Assembly: GCA_001942415.1 (NCBI GenBank)
Contig: MKJX01000088.1
Location: forward strand, 1-64,000
Length of the DNA: 64,000 nt
Direction of reading: 5' to 3'
DNA from: Pseudonocardia sp. CNS-139
GTDB lineage: Bacteria; Actinomycetota; Actinomycetes; Mycobacteriales; Pseudonocardiaceae
Position 1 is the stretch's first letter, and every line of letters starts with the position of its first letter. Position numbers and translations under genes: made by a program. The notes beneath the pieces were generated by a model. It saw nothing but the letters and a program-made list of their open reading frames with translations, was not told the DNA's origin and made no database searches. This document shows positions 31,270 through 40,408 of this stretch, piece after piece.

Positions 31270-32606
31270 GCGCTGCTCCGGAGACGTGGTCGTTCGCCAC
31301 CCGGCAGCTGCACGCGGGCGCCGCCCCGGATCCGGCGACGGGCGCCCGGGCCGTGCCCGTCTACCAGACGAGCTCGTACACGTTCCCCGACGCGGCGCAC
31401 GCCGCCGACGCGTTCGCGCTGCGCGACCTCACCGCGCACGCCTACACGCGCCTGTCCAACCCGACCACGGCGGTGGCGGAGGCCCGGGTGGCCGCGCTGG
31501 AGGGCGGCTCGGCCGCCGTCGCCGTCGGCAGCGGGCAGGCCGCCACGTCGCTGACGCTGCTCAACCTCGCGCGGGCCGGGGACCACGTCGTCGCGTCGGC
31601 GGCGCTCTACGGCGGCACGCACACGCTGCTCGCGCACACGTTCGCCGACCTGGGCATCGGCGTCACGTTCGTCGCCGACCCGGACGACCTCGACGCCTGG
31701 CGGGCGGCGGTCACGCCCCGCACGAGGGCGCTCTTCGCCGAGAGCATCGGCAACCCGCTGGGCAACGTGCTGGACGTCGCGGGCGTCGCCGGGGTCGCGC
31801 ACGCGGCCGGGCTGCCGTTCGTCGTCGACAACACCGTGCCGACGCCGTACCTGCTGCGGCCGCTGGAGCACGGCGCCGACCTCGTCGTGCACTCCACCAC
31901 CAAGTTCCTCGCCGGGCACGGCACCGCGATCGGCGGCATGGTCGTGGACGGCGGCCGGTTCGACTTCGGCGCCGACCCCGCCCGCTGGCCCGGGCTCGTC
32001 GCGCCCGACCCCACCTACCACGGGCTCTCGTTCTGGGAGGAGTTCCACGCGGACGGGCTCGCGTTCGCGATGCGGTTGCGCACCAGGCTGCTGCGCGACC
32101 TCGGCCCGGCGGTGTCGCCGTTCAACAGCTTCCTGCTGCTGCAGGGCATCGAGACGCTGGACCTGCGGATGGCCCGGCACGTCGCCAACGCCACCGCCGT
32201 CGCGCAGTGGCTGGAACGGCACCCGCGCGTGCGGCGCGTGCACTTCCCCGGGCTGCCGTCGAGCCGCTGGCACGCCGCCGCGCGGCGCTACCTCCCGCTC
32301 GGGACGGGCGCGGTGCTGGCGTTCGAGGTCGAGGGCGGGCCCGCGGACGCCCACACCGCCGGGCGCGCGGTGGTCGACCGCCTGCGCCTCTTCAGCCATC
32401 TGGCCAACATCGGCGACGTCCGCAGCCTCGCCATCCACCCGCGTCCACCACGCACGCGCAGCTCGACGAGGAGCAGCAGCGCGCGTGCGGGGGTGACGCC
32501 GGGGGCTGGTGCGGCTGTCGGTGGGGATCGAGGGGATCGCCGCCTGCTCGCCGATCTCGGCGCCGCGCTGGCGGACGGGAACTGCGAAGGGGGAGGAGCG
32601 GAGTGA
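31266..32606 (+). CDS. Cys/Met-metabolism PLP-dependent enzyme, O-acetylhomoserine sulfhydrylase-like (3' indels)
   Basis: About 446 residues. TRQLHAGAAPDPATGARAVP then VYQTSSYTF and AYTRLSNPTTAVAEARVAAL open the fold. The PLP lysine lies in ADLVVHSTTKFLAGHGTAIG. SFLLLQGIETLDLRMARHVA and the end LFSHLANIGDVRSLAIHP are typical of O-acetylhomoserine (thiol)-lyases. The last 50 residues are scrambled by a loss near 32440, two extra Gs in runs near 32492 and 32503, and a loss near 32548. The conserved tail (STTHAQLDEEQQ, GVTPGLVRLSVGIE) can be read across frames. GTG at 31266 overlaps the upstream stop. Confidence 0.9.
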   Translation: MSAAPETWSFATRQLHAGAAPDPATGARAVPVYQTSSYTFPDAAHAADAFALRDLTAHAYTRLSNPTTAVAEARVAALEGGSAAVAVGSGQAATSLTLLNLARAGDHVVASAALYGGTHTLLAHTFADLGIGVTFVADPDDLDAWRAAVTPRTRALFAESIGNPLGNVLDVAGVAGVAHAAGLPFVVDNTVPTPYLLRPLEHGADLVVHSTTKFLAGHGTAIGGMVVDGGRFDFGADPARWPGLVAPDPTYHGLSFWEEFHADGLAFAMRLRTRLLRDLGPAVSPFNSFLLLQGIETLDLRMARHVANATAVAQWLERHPRVRRVHFPGLPSSRWHAAARRYLPLGTGAVLAFEVEGGPADAHTAGRAVVDRLRLFSHLANIGDVRSLAIHPRPPRTRSSTRSSSARAGVTPGAGAAVGGDRGDRRLLADLGAALADGNCEGGGAE

Positions 32607-33437
32607 TCGAGGACTGGTTCGCGGGCCGGACGGGACGGGTGGTCTACCGGCGGTGGACGCGGCGGGGCGGTCGTCGGCGCTGCTCGTGCTGCTGCACGGG
32701 CTGGGTCAGCACGGCGGGCAGTACCGGCAGCTCGCGGAGGAGGCGGCCGCGGCGGGCGTCGAGACGTGGGTGCCGGACCAGGCCGGGCACGGGCGCAGCG
32801 ACGGCGTGCGGGTGCTCGTCGAGCGGATCGACGACCTCGTCGCCGACGCGGAGACCCTGCTCGGCCGGGTGTGCGCCGCGCGGCCGCGGGTGCCCGTGGT
32901 CGTGGCCGGCCACTCGCTGGGAGCGACCGTGGCCACGCTGCTCGTCGGGGAGATCCGGGTGGCGAGCGGGACCGACCCGGCGGCGCACGTCGCCGGGCTC
33001 GTCCTGAGCGGGTCGGCGCTGCTCGGCGCTGCGGGCGGGCTCACGGAGCTGCTCGCGTCCGGCGTCGACCCGATGGACCTGCGCAAGGACCCCGGCGAGC
33101 TGGTGCGCGACCCCGTGCAGGCCCAGCGCGTGCGCGACGACCCGCTGGTGTGGGACGGCGGGCTGCGCCCCCAGACGCTCGCCGCGCTCACCGCGGCCGG
33201 CGCGCGCACCCGCGTGCTCGTCCGCGAAGGGGCGCTCGACCACCTGCCGGTGCTGCTGCTGCACGGCGAGGAGGACGACATGGCACCGGTGGCAGGGGCC
33301 CGTGAGGTCGCCGACCTGCTCCCGCGCGGACGGCTCGTGGTCTACCCGCAGGACCGGCACAACGTGCTGCACGAGCTGGACGCGCGGAGGTCCACGCCGA
33401 GCTGCTGCGTTTCGTGGCGGAGGTGACGAAGGTCTGA
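32603..33437 (+). CDS. Alpha/beta hydrolase, monoacylglycerol-lipase-like (two frame breaks)
   Basis: About 278 residues. LLVLLHGLGQHGGQYRQLA, then WVPDQAGHGRSDG, the nucleophile elbow VVVAGHSLGATVATLLV (GHSLG), the acid in LLLHGEEDDMAPVAGA, and the histidine in YPQDRHNVLHEL are the lysophospholipase/monoglyceride-lipase pattern. One base is lost near 32665 and one near 33388; the true C-terminus is then VHAELLRFVAEVTKV. GTG at 32603 overlaps the PLP-enzyme stop by 4 bp. It is the last gene of the three-gene oxygenase operon; a 70-bp palindromic element follows directly. Confidence 0.88.
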
Positions 33438-33447
33438 AGGCAGGGCG

Positions 33448-33517
33448 ACCGCACACACCTCCGGCACTCCGCACACACGGCAGAACGTGTGTGCCGGGTC
33501 CGGGAGGTGTGTGCGGT
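33448..33517. repeat. 70-bp double-palindromic element, copy 1
   Basis: Outer arms ACCGCACACACCTCC (33448-33462) and its exact reverse complement (33503-33517) enclose an inner hairpin GCACACACG/CGTGTGTGC (33471-33479, 33486-33494). The same 70-bp design recurs at 46226-46295. It begins 11 bases after the hydrolase stop and could also terminate transcription. Confidence 0.85.
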
Positions 33518-33540
33518 GGCCTGCGCCCCTCGGGCGTCGC

Positions 33541-33566
33541 TTGACTTCCCGTTGCAAGGGTTTGCA
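33541..33566 (+). promoter_or_regulatory. LacI-type operator overlapping a promoter
   Basis: TGCAA-GGGT-TTGCA (33553-33566) is a perfect inverted repeat of LacI/PurR type. A -35-like TTGACT starts at 33541, so a repressor bound there would cover the spacer. It lies 11 bases before the LacI start, consistent with autoregulation. Confidence 0.6.
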
Positions 33567-33576
33567 TGGTGTTGGC

Positions 33577-34563
33577 GTGGCGGTGACCATCAACGAGGTG
33601 GCCCGGGGCGCCGAGGTCTCGGTGTCGACGGTCTCGCGCGCGTTCACCGTGCCCGAGATGGTGCACCCGGAGACGCGGCGGCGGGTGCTGCAGGTCGCCG
33701 CCGAGCTGGGCTACCAGCCCAACCGGGCCGCGCGCGGGCTGGTCACCGGCCGCACAGGCAACATCGGCGTGGTCGTCCCCGACGTCGCCAACCCGTTCTT
33801 CTCGGCCGTGCTCAAGGGGTGCGCGGCGCGGGCGCGGGAGGCGCGGCTCGTCGTCTTCCTGGCCGACGCCGCCGAGGACCCGCGGGTGGAGGCCGAGGTC
33901 GTCGGGGCGATGGCCAAGCAGGTCGACGGGATCGTGCTGTGCTCGCCCCGCGAGGACACCGCCCAGCTGGAGCGGTTCGCGCAGGTCGCGCCACTGGTGC
34001 TGGTCAACAGCGACGCCGCGGCGGCCCCTGCGGTGCTGATGGACAGCGCCGACGGCGTCCGGCAGGCGGTCGAGCACCTCGGCGCGCTCGGACACCGGCG
34101 CATCGCGCACCTGGCCGGGCCGGTGGCGTCGTGGGCCGGGCGGGAACGGCTGCGCGGCCTGCGCGACGCCGCACCGGCCAACGACGTGGAGGCGGTCGAG
34201 CTCGGCCCGTTCCCGCCGACGTTCCAGGGCGGTGTGCAGGCCGCGGACCTGGCGCTCGCCCGCGGCGCCACGGCGACCCTCGCGTTCAACGACCTGATGG
34301 CGCTCGGTGTGCTCAACCGGCTGGCCGCGCGCGGTGTCGCGGTGCCGGAGGACATGAGCGTGGTCGGGTTCGACGACATCGAGATGGCCGGGATGACACC
34401 CGCGCCCCTCACGACCGTGCGGATGCCGATGGAGGCCGCCGGGCGGGCGGCCGTCGACCTGCTGCTGGACGACCCGGCGGCCGGACCCGAGGAGGATGCC
34501 GTGCAGCGGTGGCTGCCCACCCAGCTCATCGTCCGCGCGACGACCACCCCGCCGGCGCCGTGA
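33577..34563 (+). CDS. LacI-family transcriptional regulator
   Basis: An intact 328-residue repressor. The helix-turn-helix with hinge is TINEVARGAEVSVSTVSRAF then RRVLQVAAELGYQPNRAAR. The periplasmic-binding-like core has NIGVVVPDVANPFFSAVLKG, RIAHLAGPVASWAGRERLRG and the C-terminal VVGFDDIEMAGMTPAPLTTV. Start is GTG at 33577; GTG 33583 is an alternative. It is coupled by GTGA overlap to the mannitol-dehydrogenase-type gene and probably regulates a sugar-acid locus that includes the Gfo/Idh and uxaC genes beyond the inserted island. Confidence 0.94.
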   Translation: MAVTINEVARGAEVSVSTVSRAFTVPEMVHPETRRRVLQVAAELGYQPNRAARGLVTGRTGNIGVVVPDVANPFFSAVLKGCAARAREARLVVFLADAAEDPRVEAEVVGAMAKQVDGIVLCSPREDTAQLERFAQVAPLVLVNSDAAAAPAVLMDSADGVRQAVEHLGALGHRRIAHLAGPVASWAGRERLRGLRDAAPANDVEAVELGPFPPTFQGGVQAADLALARGATATLAFNDLMALGVLNRLAARGVAVPEDMSVVGFDDIEMAGMTPAPLTTVRMPMEAAGRAAVDLLLDDPAAGPEEDAVQRWLPTQLIVRATTTPPAP

Positions 34564-36038
34564 CCGGGGACCGGCTGAGCCTGGCGACGCTGCCGCGCGT
34601 CGAGGCCGCCCGCCGGCCGCGGGTGGACCCGCGGGCGCTCGGGACGGGGGTCGTCCACCTCGGGATCGGCGCGTTCCACCGCGCCCACCAGGCCGTCTAC
34701 ACCGAGGACGCCGTCGCGGCGGCGGGCGGCGACTGGGGGATCTGCGGCGTCACCCAGCGCAGCCGCGCGGTGCTCGACCAGCTGCGTCCGCAGGACGGGC
34801 TCTACACCGTGCTGGAGCGCAGCACGTCGACGTCGCTGCGGGTGGTCGGCGCCGTCCGCGACCTGGTCTTCGCCGCGGAGGAGCCCGAGCGGCTCACCGC
34901 GCGCTCGCGCGCCCGCCACCCGCGTCGTCACGCTGACCGTCACGGAGAAGGGCTATCGGCACGACCCGGCCACCGGCCGGCTGCGGATGGCCGACCCCGC
35001 CGTCGCCGCCGACCTGGCCGGGGACGGCCCGGCGCGGACGGTGGTCGGGCAGCTCGTGCGTGGCCTGCAGGCCCGCCGCGCCGCCGACGCCGGCCCGGTC
35101 ACCCTGCTGTCCTGCGACAACCTCCCGGCCAACGGGGCGGTGCTGCGCGGGCTGGTCGCCGAGTTCTGCGCCGCGTTGCCCGACGGCGAGCCGCTCGCCG
35201 ACTGGGTGGCCGCGTCGTGCGGTTCCCGTCGTCGATGGTCGACCGGATCGTCCCGGCGACGACGGACGGCGACCGCACCGAGGCAGCCCGCCTGCTCGGC
35301 CTCGACGACCGGGGGGTGGTGGTCACCGAGCCGTTCCGGCAGTGGGTGGTGGAGGACGACTTCGCCGCGGGCCGTCCGGCCTGGGACGCCGCCGGCGCCA
35401 TGCTCACCGCCGACGTCGCCCCGTACGAGGCGATGAAGCTGCGCCTGCTCAACGGGAGCCACTCCGCGCTCGCGTACCTCGGCGCGCTCGCCGGGCACGC
35501 CTACGTCGCCGACGCCGTCGGGGACGAGGGCATCGCCGGCGTGGTCGAGCACCTGATGGCCGACGAGGTGACGCCGACGCTCACCGTGCCCGGCGGGTTC
35601 GACGTGGCTGCGTACCGGCGGGAGCTGCTCGACCGCTTCCGCAACCCCGCGCTGCACCACCGCACCACCCAGATCGCGACGGACGGCAGCCAGAAGCTCC
35701 CGCAGCGGCTGCTCGGCACGATCGCCGACCGGCTGGCCGCCGGCGCCGCGCCGCGGCTGGCGTGCCTCGGCGTCGCGGCGTGGATGCGCTACGTCTGGGC
35801 CGGGAAGGCCGAGGACGGCACGCCGCTCCCGGTGGACGACCCGCTGGCCGGGCGGCTCGCCGAGCTGACGGCCGGCGCCGACACCCCGGCCGCGGTGGTC
35901 GACGCGCTGCTCTCGCTGGACGAGGTGTTCGGGACGGACCTGCCGGGCGACCCGGTGTTCCGGGAGCTGGTACTGGACGGGCTGGCGCGGCTCACCCGGG
36001 ACGGGGTGGCGACGACCGTACGCGCTGCGCTCGGGTAG
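34560..36038 (+). CDS. Mannitol dehydrogenase family protein, likely uronate-pathway reductase (three frame breaks)
   Basis: About 493 residues, a long-chain NAD-dependent polyol dehydrogenase. VVHLGIGAFHRAHQAVYTED opens the N-terminal Rossmann domain; TLLSCDNLPANG and FPSSMVDRIVPATTD follow. The catalytic helix has KLRLLNGSHSALAYLG (K..N..H). The family includes mannitol 2-dehydrogenase and fructuronate reductase (UxuB); the nearby uxaC remnant favours the latter, by inference. Single-base losses occur near 34900, 34915 and 35217. GTG at 34560 overlaps the LacI stop by 4 bp. It is the last gene before the low-G+C island. Confidence 0.88.
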   Translation: MTGDRLSLATLPRVEAARRPRVDPRALGTGVVHLGIGAFHRAHQAVYTEDAVAAAGGDWGICGVTQRSRAVLDQLRPQDGLYTVLERSTSTSLRVVGAVRDLVFAAEEPERLTARSRARHPRRHADRHGEGLSARPGHRPAADGRPRRRRRPGRGRPGADGGRAARAWPAGPPRRRRRPGHPAVLRQPPGQRGGAARAGRRVLRRVARRRAARRLGGRVVRFPSSMVDRIVPATTDGDRTEAARLLGLDDRGVVVTEPFRQWVVEDDFAAGRPAWDAAGAMLTADVAPYEAMKLRLLNGSHSALAYLGALAGHAYVADAVGDEGIAGVVEHLMADEVTPTLTVPGGFDVAAYRRELLDRFRNPALHHRTTQIATDGSQKLPQRLLGTIADRLAAGAAPRLACLGVAAWMRYVWAGKAEDGTPLPVDDPLAGRLAELTAGADTPAAVVDALLSLDEVFGTDLPGDPVFRELVLDGLARLTRDGVATTVRAALG

Positions 36039-36048
36039 CCGAGGCGCA

Positions 36049-36092
36049 GAGAATGGCCCCCGCCCGCGGTGCGTCGCCACCGACCCATTCTC
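36049..36092 (+). terminator. Inverted repeat after the mannitol-dehydrogenase gene
   Basis: GAGAATGG (36049-36056) pairs perfectly with CCATTCTC (36085-36092) across a 28-base loop, 10 bases beyond the stop. It is a weak terminator candidate, and also lies at the left edge of the low-G+C island. The rest of 36039-36284 holds no gene I can support. Confidence 0.3.
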
Positions 36093-36284
36093 GTCATCGG
36101 GAGGTGGGAACGCAGAGAACGACGAGAGGGGCCGATCTTACTGTCTCCGAGGTTGCCGCCGCACGTTCGTGCAGGCCCGCGGACTTTATCGCGACTGGCC
36201 ACGGCGCGCCTGACATTGAGAACCGTGCAACGAGGAACGCTGATGGAGCTGGAGCTGGCGGGCGAAGGTCGCCGGCCCACGCCG

Positions 36285-36926
36285 TCACGCCTTCATTGAG
36301 CGATGCCGCGGTCCACTGGCCCGCGGCGCCGTCTCAGCACGTAGAACCTCTATCAGGGCGCCGACTCTGCTGCCTGGGTTATTCGGAACTGGGAATTCGC
36401 AAGATCCGCCGCGCTTTAGCGCCTCAAGGTATGAAGCATATGGAAATCTCTGCAGCAAGTCCTCGTCCGAGGCGCCGAGCTTCTTGGCATGCCGCTTGAG
36501 CTGCTGTGATGTCCTATGGCCTGTCAGGTCTTCAAAATGCCAGACCAGCCACACCTCGAAGCATGGGTTGCTTACAGCAATTTTGTAACCAAGCTCGTCG
36601 GCCTTCGCGATTGCCTCGGGAAGGCGAGAGTGGTCGTCTACGTCGAAGACGCACCAGATCGCATCGAACGACTCCTGGTGCCGCGCAGCTCGCTCAGCGT
36701 GTGCTTTTGCGGTGTCAACAACCCACAGCGGATCCCGCCCGGTTCCTTCGTACTTCGCAGAGTGAACCACGACACCTGTAGCCCGCAGGTGACGCGAGAG
36801 ATTTGTAAAGTATCTGAGTTCGGTCACTTCGCCTTCGGTGACGACGAGAACTCGTTGGCGCTGATGGCGGCTGCCTGACCTCCGTGTTAAGGAACGATCC
36901 TTGGAACTCGAATTCCCTTTCCTCAC
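36285..36926 (-). CDS. rloB: RloB-family (AbiLii-like) TOPRIM-type protein
   Basis: An intact 213-residue protein with markedly lower G+C than its surroundings. RVLVVTEGEVTELRYFTNL at residue ~25 holds the conserved glutamate and WCVFDVDDH at ~90 the DxD of the TOPRIM-like RloB fold. NPCFEVWLVWHF at ~115 is the other RloB signature. RloB is found beside RloA-type ATPases in restriction loci and in AbiL abortive-infection systems, where it is thought to be the nuclease/toxic effector. It lies 6 bp downstream of the ATPase gene on the same strand, as expected for a two-gene defence operon. Confidence 0.85.
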   Translation of the reverse strand: MRKGNSSSKDRSLTRRSGSRHQRQRVLVVTEGEVTELRYFTNLSRHLRATGVVVHSAKYEGTGRDPLWVVDTAKAHAERAARHQESFDAIWCVFDVDDHSRLPEAIAKADELGYKIAVSNPCFEVWLVWHFEDLTGHRTSQQLKRHAKKLGASDEDLLQRFPYASYLEALKRGGSCEFPVPNNPGSRVGALIEVLRAETAPRASGPRHRSMKA

Positions 36927-36932
36927 GCTCGG

Positions 36933-38253
36933 CTAGCCCTTGGCGCCCAGAAGTGCCGAGCGAAGCTCGTCGTCCTGGATCTGTGGTACAGCCCCGAAGC
37001 GACCCTCAAGGTACCGCTTCTCGAAATTCCCGTCGGACTTTACGACGAATTCCTCCAGTGAGTATAGGCTGGTAGCACCATCCGGATCCTTCTCGGTGAA
37101 CCAGACCTCACCACGGTCTAGGGTGTCACTCAGGAGGTTTCCCATCAGAGGCGTGTCGTGGGTCGTGAAGACGAGTTGTCCTCCTGCCGCGTTGAGCTCC
37201 TCATCCTTGAAGAGACAAATGAGCTCCCGAGTTAGTATGGGATGGAGATTGGCCCCGACTTCATCAACCAGCAACGTCTGACCATATCGAAGTGCGTGCA
37301 GGGCGGGGACTACCAAGGCGAGCCAAGCAACGGTACCTTCACTCTCCTCGTACAGGTGAAATTGCCGCGTCTTCGTCCGGCTACCCGCCTCATGTTCCAG
37401 GGTTACCGCGAATCGGATCTCCTCGAGAAAGTCGTCCACGGGCCCGACCTCTGTTCCTGCGAGCTGTGAGATGTTGTCCCAAAGAACAGAGTACTTCTCT
37501 ATCTCCTTGGGGGCCATATCTCGCTCGGTGATATTTATTCCAACGACCCCCAAGTCGGCTGTTCGGATCATTGCCTCGACGTGCTTCTTCAGCTCTGGGT
37601 CCTCGATTAGGTCCCGCCGGAGCGACGTAATGGAGGCTCCATTTTCTCCGCGAGATCTCAGCAAATCGCAGTCCGTCGACAATTCCGTCGCGAACCAGGG
37701 TGAGGAGCTCGTGCTCAAGCTCGTATCCGAGGGAGAGAACCAAGGTTGAGGTCTGCGTAAGCTTCGCCAGCGCGGGCCCAAGGCCGCCCAGGTTCCGCCC
37801 GAAAACCGTCTCCGCCGGATCCCGGCCGCGCTCGAATAGCATTCTCCGCTTTTTGTTCGGATAAGAGTAGAGCCATTCCTGCTGGATTCCGCCGTCAAGC
37901 ACTTCGAAGCCGTACAGGTATCGAACATTGCCCACAATGAGGTCGGCCTCGTACAGAGAGGGCAGCGCTTTCGACTCTTCGTTCAGAAGGAACTGATTGG
38001 AGGGAATCTTGCCGAGGCGGTCGCGATTACGTAATATTGCAGAGTTTGCGACCGTCGATCGGAAAAACTGAATCCCGTTGAGTAGTGTCGACTTGCCTGA
38101 CGCGTTGGCGCCGTAAATCGCGGCAACTCGTGAGGTCGCTCGGACCCAGTCATCGTCGGCGGGTGCCTGCGTCCTCAGGGAGGGTGCCACCAACGAGAGC
38201 TCGGCCTCGTCGCGTATCGACTTGTGGTTGATCACTCGGAAGCGAAGCAGCAT
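36933..38253 (-). CDS. RloA/AbiLi-like AAA (AAA_15/21) ATPase (one frame break)
   Basis: About 440 residues of an ABC-type/SMC-like ATPase: LLRFRVINHKSIRDEAEL at the N-terminus, Walker A AIYGANASGKSTLLNGIQFF, and the C-terminal Walker B LLVDEVGANLHPIL with the H-loop QLVFTTHDTPLMGN. This gene type pairs with RloB/OLD-like nucleases and senses phage infection. The frame changes near 37640; removing one A from the run of four at 37642-37645 joins ISR to NGASITSLRRDLIED. So either the gene is broken or one base is extra. ATG at 38253 is the start. Codon use and G+C mark it as acquired. Confidence 0.85.
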
Positions 38254-38381
38254 CGCGACCCGTACCGTTCTGTTGACTGCACTTAAGGGGTCATTCTGGG
38301 CGAAGTCTAGCTGAGGTGGCGCTGATACTGCACGAGGCGACGAGGTTGGGTGAGCAGCGGCGTGCCTGACGGCCTGAGGAG

Positions 38382-38400
38382 GGTCGGGCGGAGCCCGACC
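38382..38400. terminator. Perfect 8-bp hairpin at the island's right edge
   Basis: GGTCGGGC-GGA-GCCCGACC lies between the rloA upstream region and the truncated uxaC, exactly where the coding similarity of uxaC stops. It could be a terminator for the minus-strand operon or part of an integration site. Confidence 0.45.
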
Positions 38401-38409
38401 TCGTCCGGT

Positions 38410-38549
38410 TCAGGGCCTTGGGTCGGCGTCGACGTGGCCGTGCATGCTGATCAGCGGCAGGTCGCGGCGAAGACCTCGCGCGCGATCGCCCGGACGCGCG
38501 GTTCGGCGGGCAGGACGCGGTCGTCGTCGAGTGCGAGTGGGCGGGTCAT
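38410..38549 (-). pseudogene. uxaC: Remnant of uronate isomerase (uxaC), first ~46 codons only
   Basis: ATG at 38549 overlaps the Gfo/Idh stop (ATGA). The product reads [17 protein letters not shown], then VRAIAREVFAA and, after one lost base near 38465, DLPLISMHGHVDADP. This is the start of glucuronate isomerase, including the metal-binding HxH of HGHVD. A full UxaC has about 460 residues; here similarity ends and a stop follows after DPRP. No frame of the next 150 bases carries the expected continuation. The rest was evidently lost when the RloAB segment was inserted. Confidence 0.75.
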
Positions 38550-39845
38550 ACGGTCAGCACCTCGTCGACGTGCACCGGCCGCCCGGTCTCGACGACCGGT
38601 TCGCGGCCAGGCCGGTGAGCAGCGACAACGCGCCGTCACGGCGTCGGCGGCGCGGCCGAGCGGGTCCGGCGGCCGGGCGCCGCCGAAGATGTCCGCGAGC
38701 ATCCGGGCGCGCCGCCGCCGTGGCCCTCGCCCGTGGTGTCCGGGAGATCGAGCTCCACCGGCTTCTCCCAGTGCCGCCGCAGGGTGAGCCGGGTCGCCGC
38801 ACCGGGGCGGCCGCGCCGTCCGGGTCGACGAACGCGTTCTCGACGACGTCCAGCTCCAGCCGTCCCGCGCTGCCGTTGAACGCGACCCGGTAGCCCTCCC
38901 ACGGCGCGTAGGCCGTGAGGTGGTAGCTCATGGTTGCGCCGCTGCGGTAGCGCACCGCGACGGTCATGTCGTCCTCGATCGTGATGCCCTCGCCGAAGAC
39001 GTTCCGGTCGCGGTGGTAGCCGTCCTCGTGCTCGGCGTCGAGGTAGAGCGCGCGCAGCGCGGAGGAGCCGGCCAGGTCCAGCGCGAACGGGTCGCCCTCG
39101 GCCGACGGGTCGCCGTGCGCCCGGACGTAGGGGCGGGCGAGGCCGCGGCGGACACCGTTGGCGGCGCCGTAGAAGAACTGCCGCCCCAGCCCGTAGACGA
39201 TCTCCGGGGAGCTGCCGATCCACCAGTTGACCAGGTCGAAGTGGTGCGTGGCCTTGTGCACCATCAGCCCGCCGGAGTCGGCCTTGTCGCGGTGCCAGCG
39301 GCGGAAGTAGTCGGCGCCGTGGCGGTGTCGAGCAGCCACTCGAAGTGCACCGACCCGGTCTCGCCGATCGCCCCGCTCGCGAGCACCTCGCGGACCGCCG
39401 CGTGCGCCGGGTTGTACCGGTAGTTGAACGTCACCGTGACGTCCCGGCCGGTCGCGGCGCGGGCGTCGAGGATGCGCCGGCAGCGCCCGGCGTCGGTGGT
39501 CATCGGCTTCTCGGTGACGACGTCGCAGCCGGCCTCCAGCGCCGCGACGATGTACGCGTCGTGCGTGCGGTCGACGCTCGTGACGACCACCCGGTCGACG
39601 CGCTCCCGGTCGAGCATCGCGGCGAAGTCCGCGGGCGGGTACTCGGGCACGGCGGCCCGGCCGAACCCCTGCACCGCGCGGTTGTGCACCTCCATCCGCG
39701 TGCGGTTCGGGTCGCAGAACGCCACCAGCTCCGCGTGCTCGGCGTGCGTGGCCGCGAGCGCGCGGACGTACATCTGGGCGCGGCTCCCGAGCCCGACGAT
39801 CGCGTGCCGCGGCGGGCTGAAAACGGTTGCAGGCTTCACCGACAC
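38546..39845 (-). CDS. Gfo/Idh/MocA-family oxidoreductase (about five frame breaks)
   Basis: About 435 residues. The Rossmann start [30 protein letters not shown], the EKPM motif in [11 protein letters not shown] and the YRYNPAH segment define the family. The C-terminal half has [20 protein letters not shown] (catalytic His region) and later [13 protein letters not shown] and MLADIFGG. Losses near 38600, 38640, 38713, 38808 and 39325 split the tail. GTG at 39845 is used; GTG at 39839 is possible. Coupled to uxaC, it probably oxidises a sugar, sugar acid or inositol-type substrate in the LacI-linked pathway. Confidence 0.85.
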
Positions 39846-39880
39846 ATGATGCAACGTCTGAAAACACCCGCAAGAGCAGC

Positions 39881-40408
39881 TCAGGAGGCCGCCTCGCCCA
39901 GCGCGTGGTACGCGCGGGCGTAGTGCACCAGCGGGGTGTCGACGCGCCCGGCGGAGCGGATGCCGGCCACCTCCGCCGTGACGACGGTGGCGTCGCCGAC
40001 CCGCACCAGCGCCAGCGGGCGGCAGCGCAGCGCCGTCGGCGCCTCGACGAGCCACGGCTCGCCGGTCGTCAGCGGCGTCCAGCGGGTGGCCGGGCCGAAC
40101 CGGTCGGCCCCCGAGGTCGCGAAGAGCCGGGCGAGCCCGACGTTGCGCAGCTCCAGCAGGTGCACCAGGAACGACGGCGCGGCCAGCACCGCGGGGGCGG
40201 CGCTGCTGCGGTGCGACACCGAGAACACGATCGCCGGCGGCGTCACCGACACCGACGCGACCGACGACGCCGTCAGCCCCACCGGTTCGCCGTCGCCGTC
40301 GCGCGTGGTGATCACGGCGACGCCGGCGGGGTGGTGGCGGAACGCGTCCCGGAACGCGTCGGCGAGCAGCTCCGGGGACGCGCCGGCCGCCGTCGGCGGG
40401 GCGGTCAC
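39881..40408 (-). CDS. Flavin reductase domain protein
   Basis: An intact 175-residue protein. [20 protein letters not shown] then [20 protein letters not shown] is the classic N-terminal signature of the flavin reductase-like family, which binds FMN on a split barrel and reduces it with NAD(P)H for a partner oxygenase. The C-terminal [13 protein letters not shown] and [13 protein letters not shown] match as well. GTG at 40408 is preferred over an ATG at 40474 because the family normally begins close to the first conserved helix. No obvious partner oxygenase is adjacent. Confidence 0.88.
   Translation of the reverse strand: MTAPPTAAGASPELLADAFRDAFRHHPAGVAVITTRDGDGEPVGLTASSVASVSVTPPAIVFSVSHRSSAAPAVLAAPSFLVHLLELRNVGLARLFATSGADRFGPATRWTPLTTGEPWLVEAPTALRCRPLALVRVGDATVVTAEVAGIRSAGRVDTPLVHYARAYHALGEAAS

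Noticed and set aside
36111-36119. CGCAGAGAA direct repeat (also at 36045-36053) as an island attachment site
   Set aside because: Both copies are on the same side of the island; no matching copy was seen near 38400, so it does not flank the insertion.
38254-38380. Possible promoter boxes for the rloA-rloB operon
   Set aside because: TAGACT and TGCAGT on the minus strand have suitable spacing, but the match to consensus is poor.
39826-39856. TTGCA/TGCAA half-sites near the Gfo/Idh start as a second LacI operator
   Set aside because: The arms point outward and are 18 bases apart, unlike the compact TGCAA-N4-TTGCA site at 33553; too weak to call.
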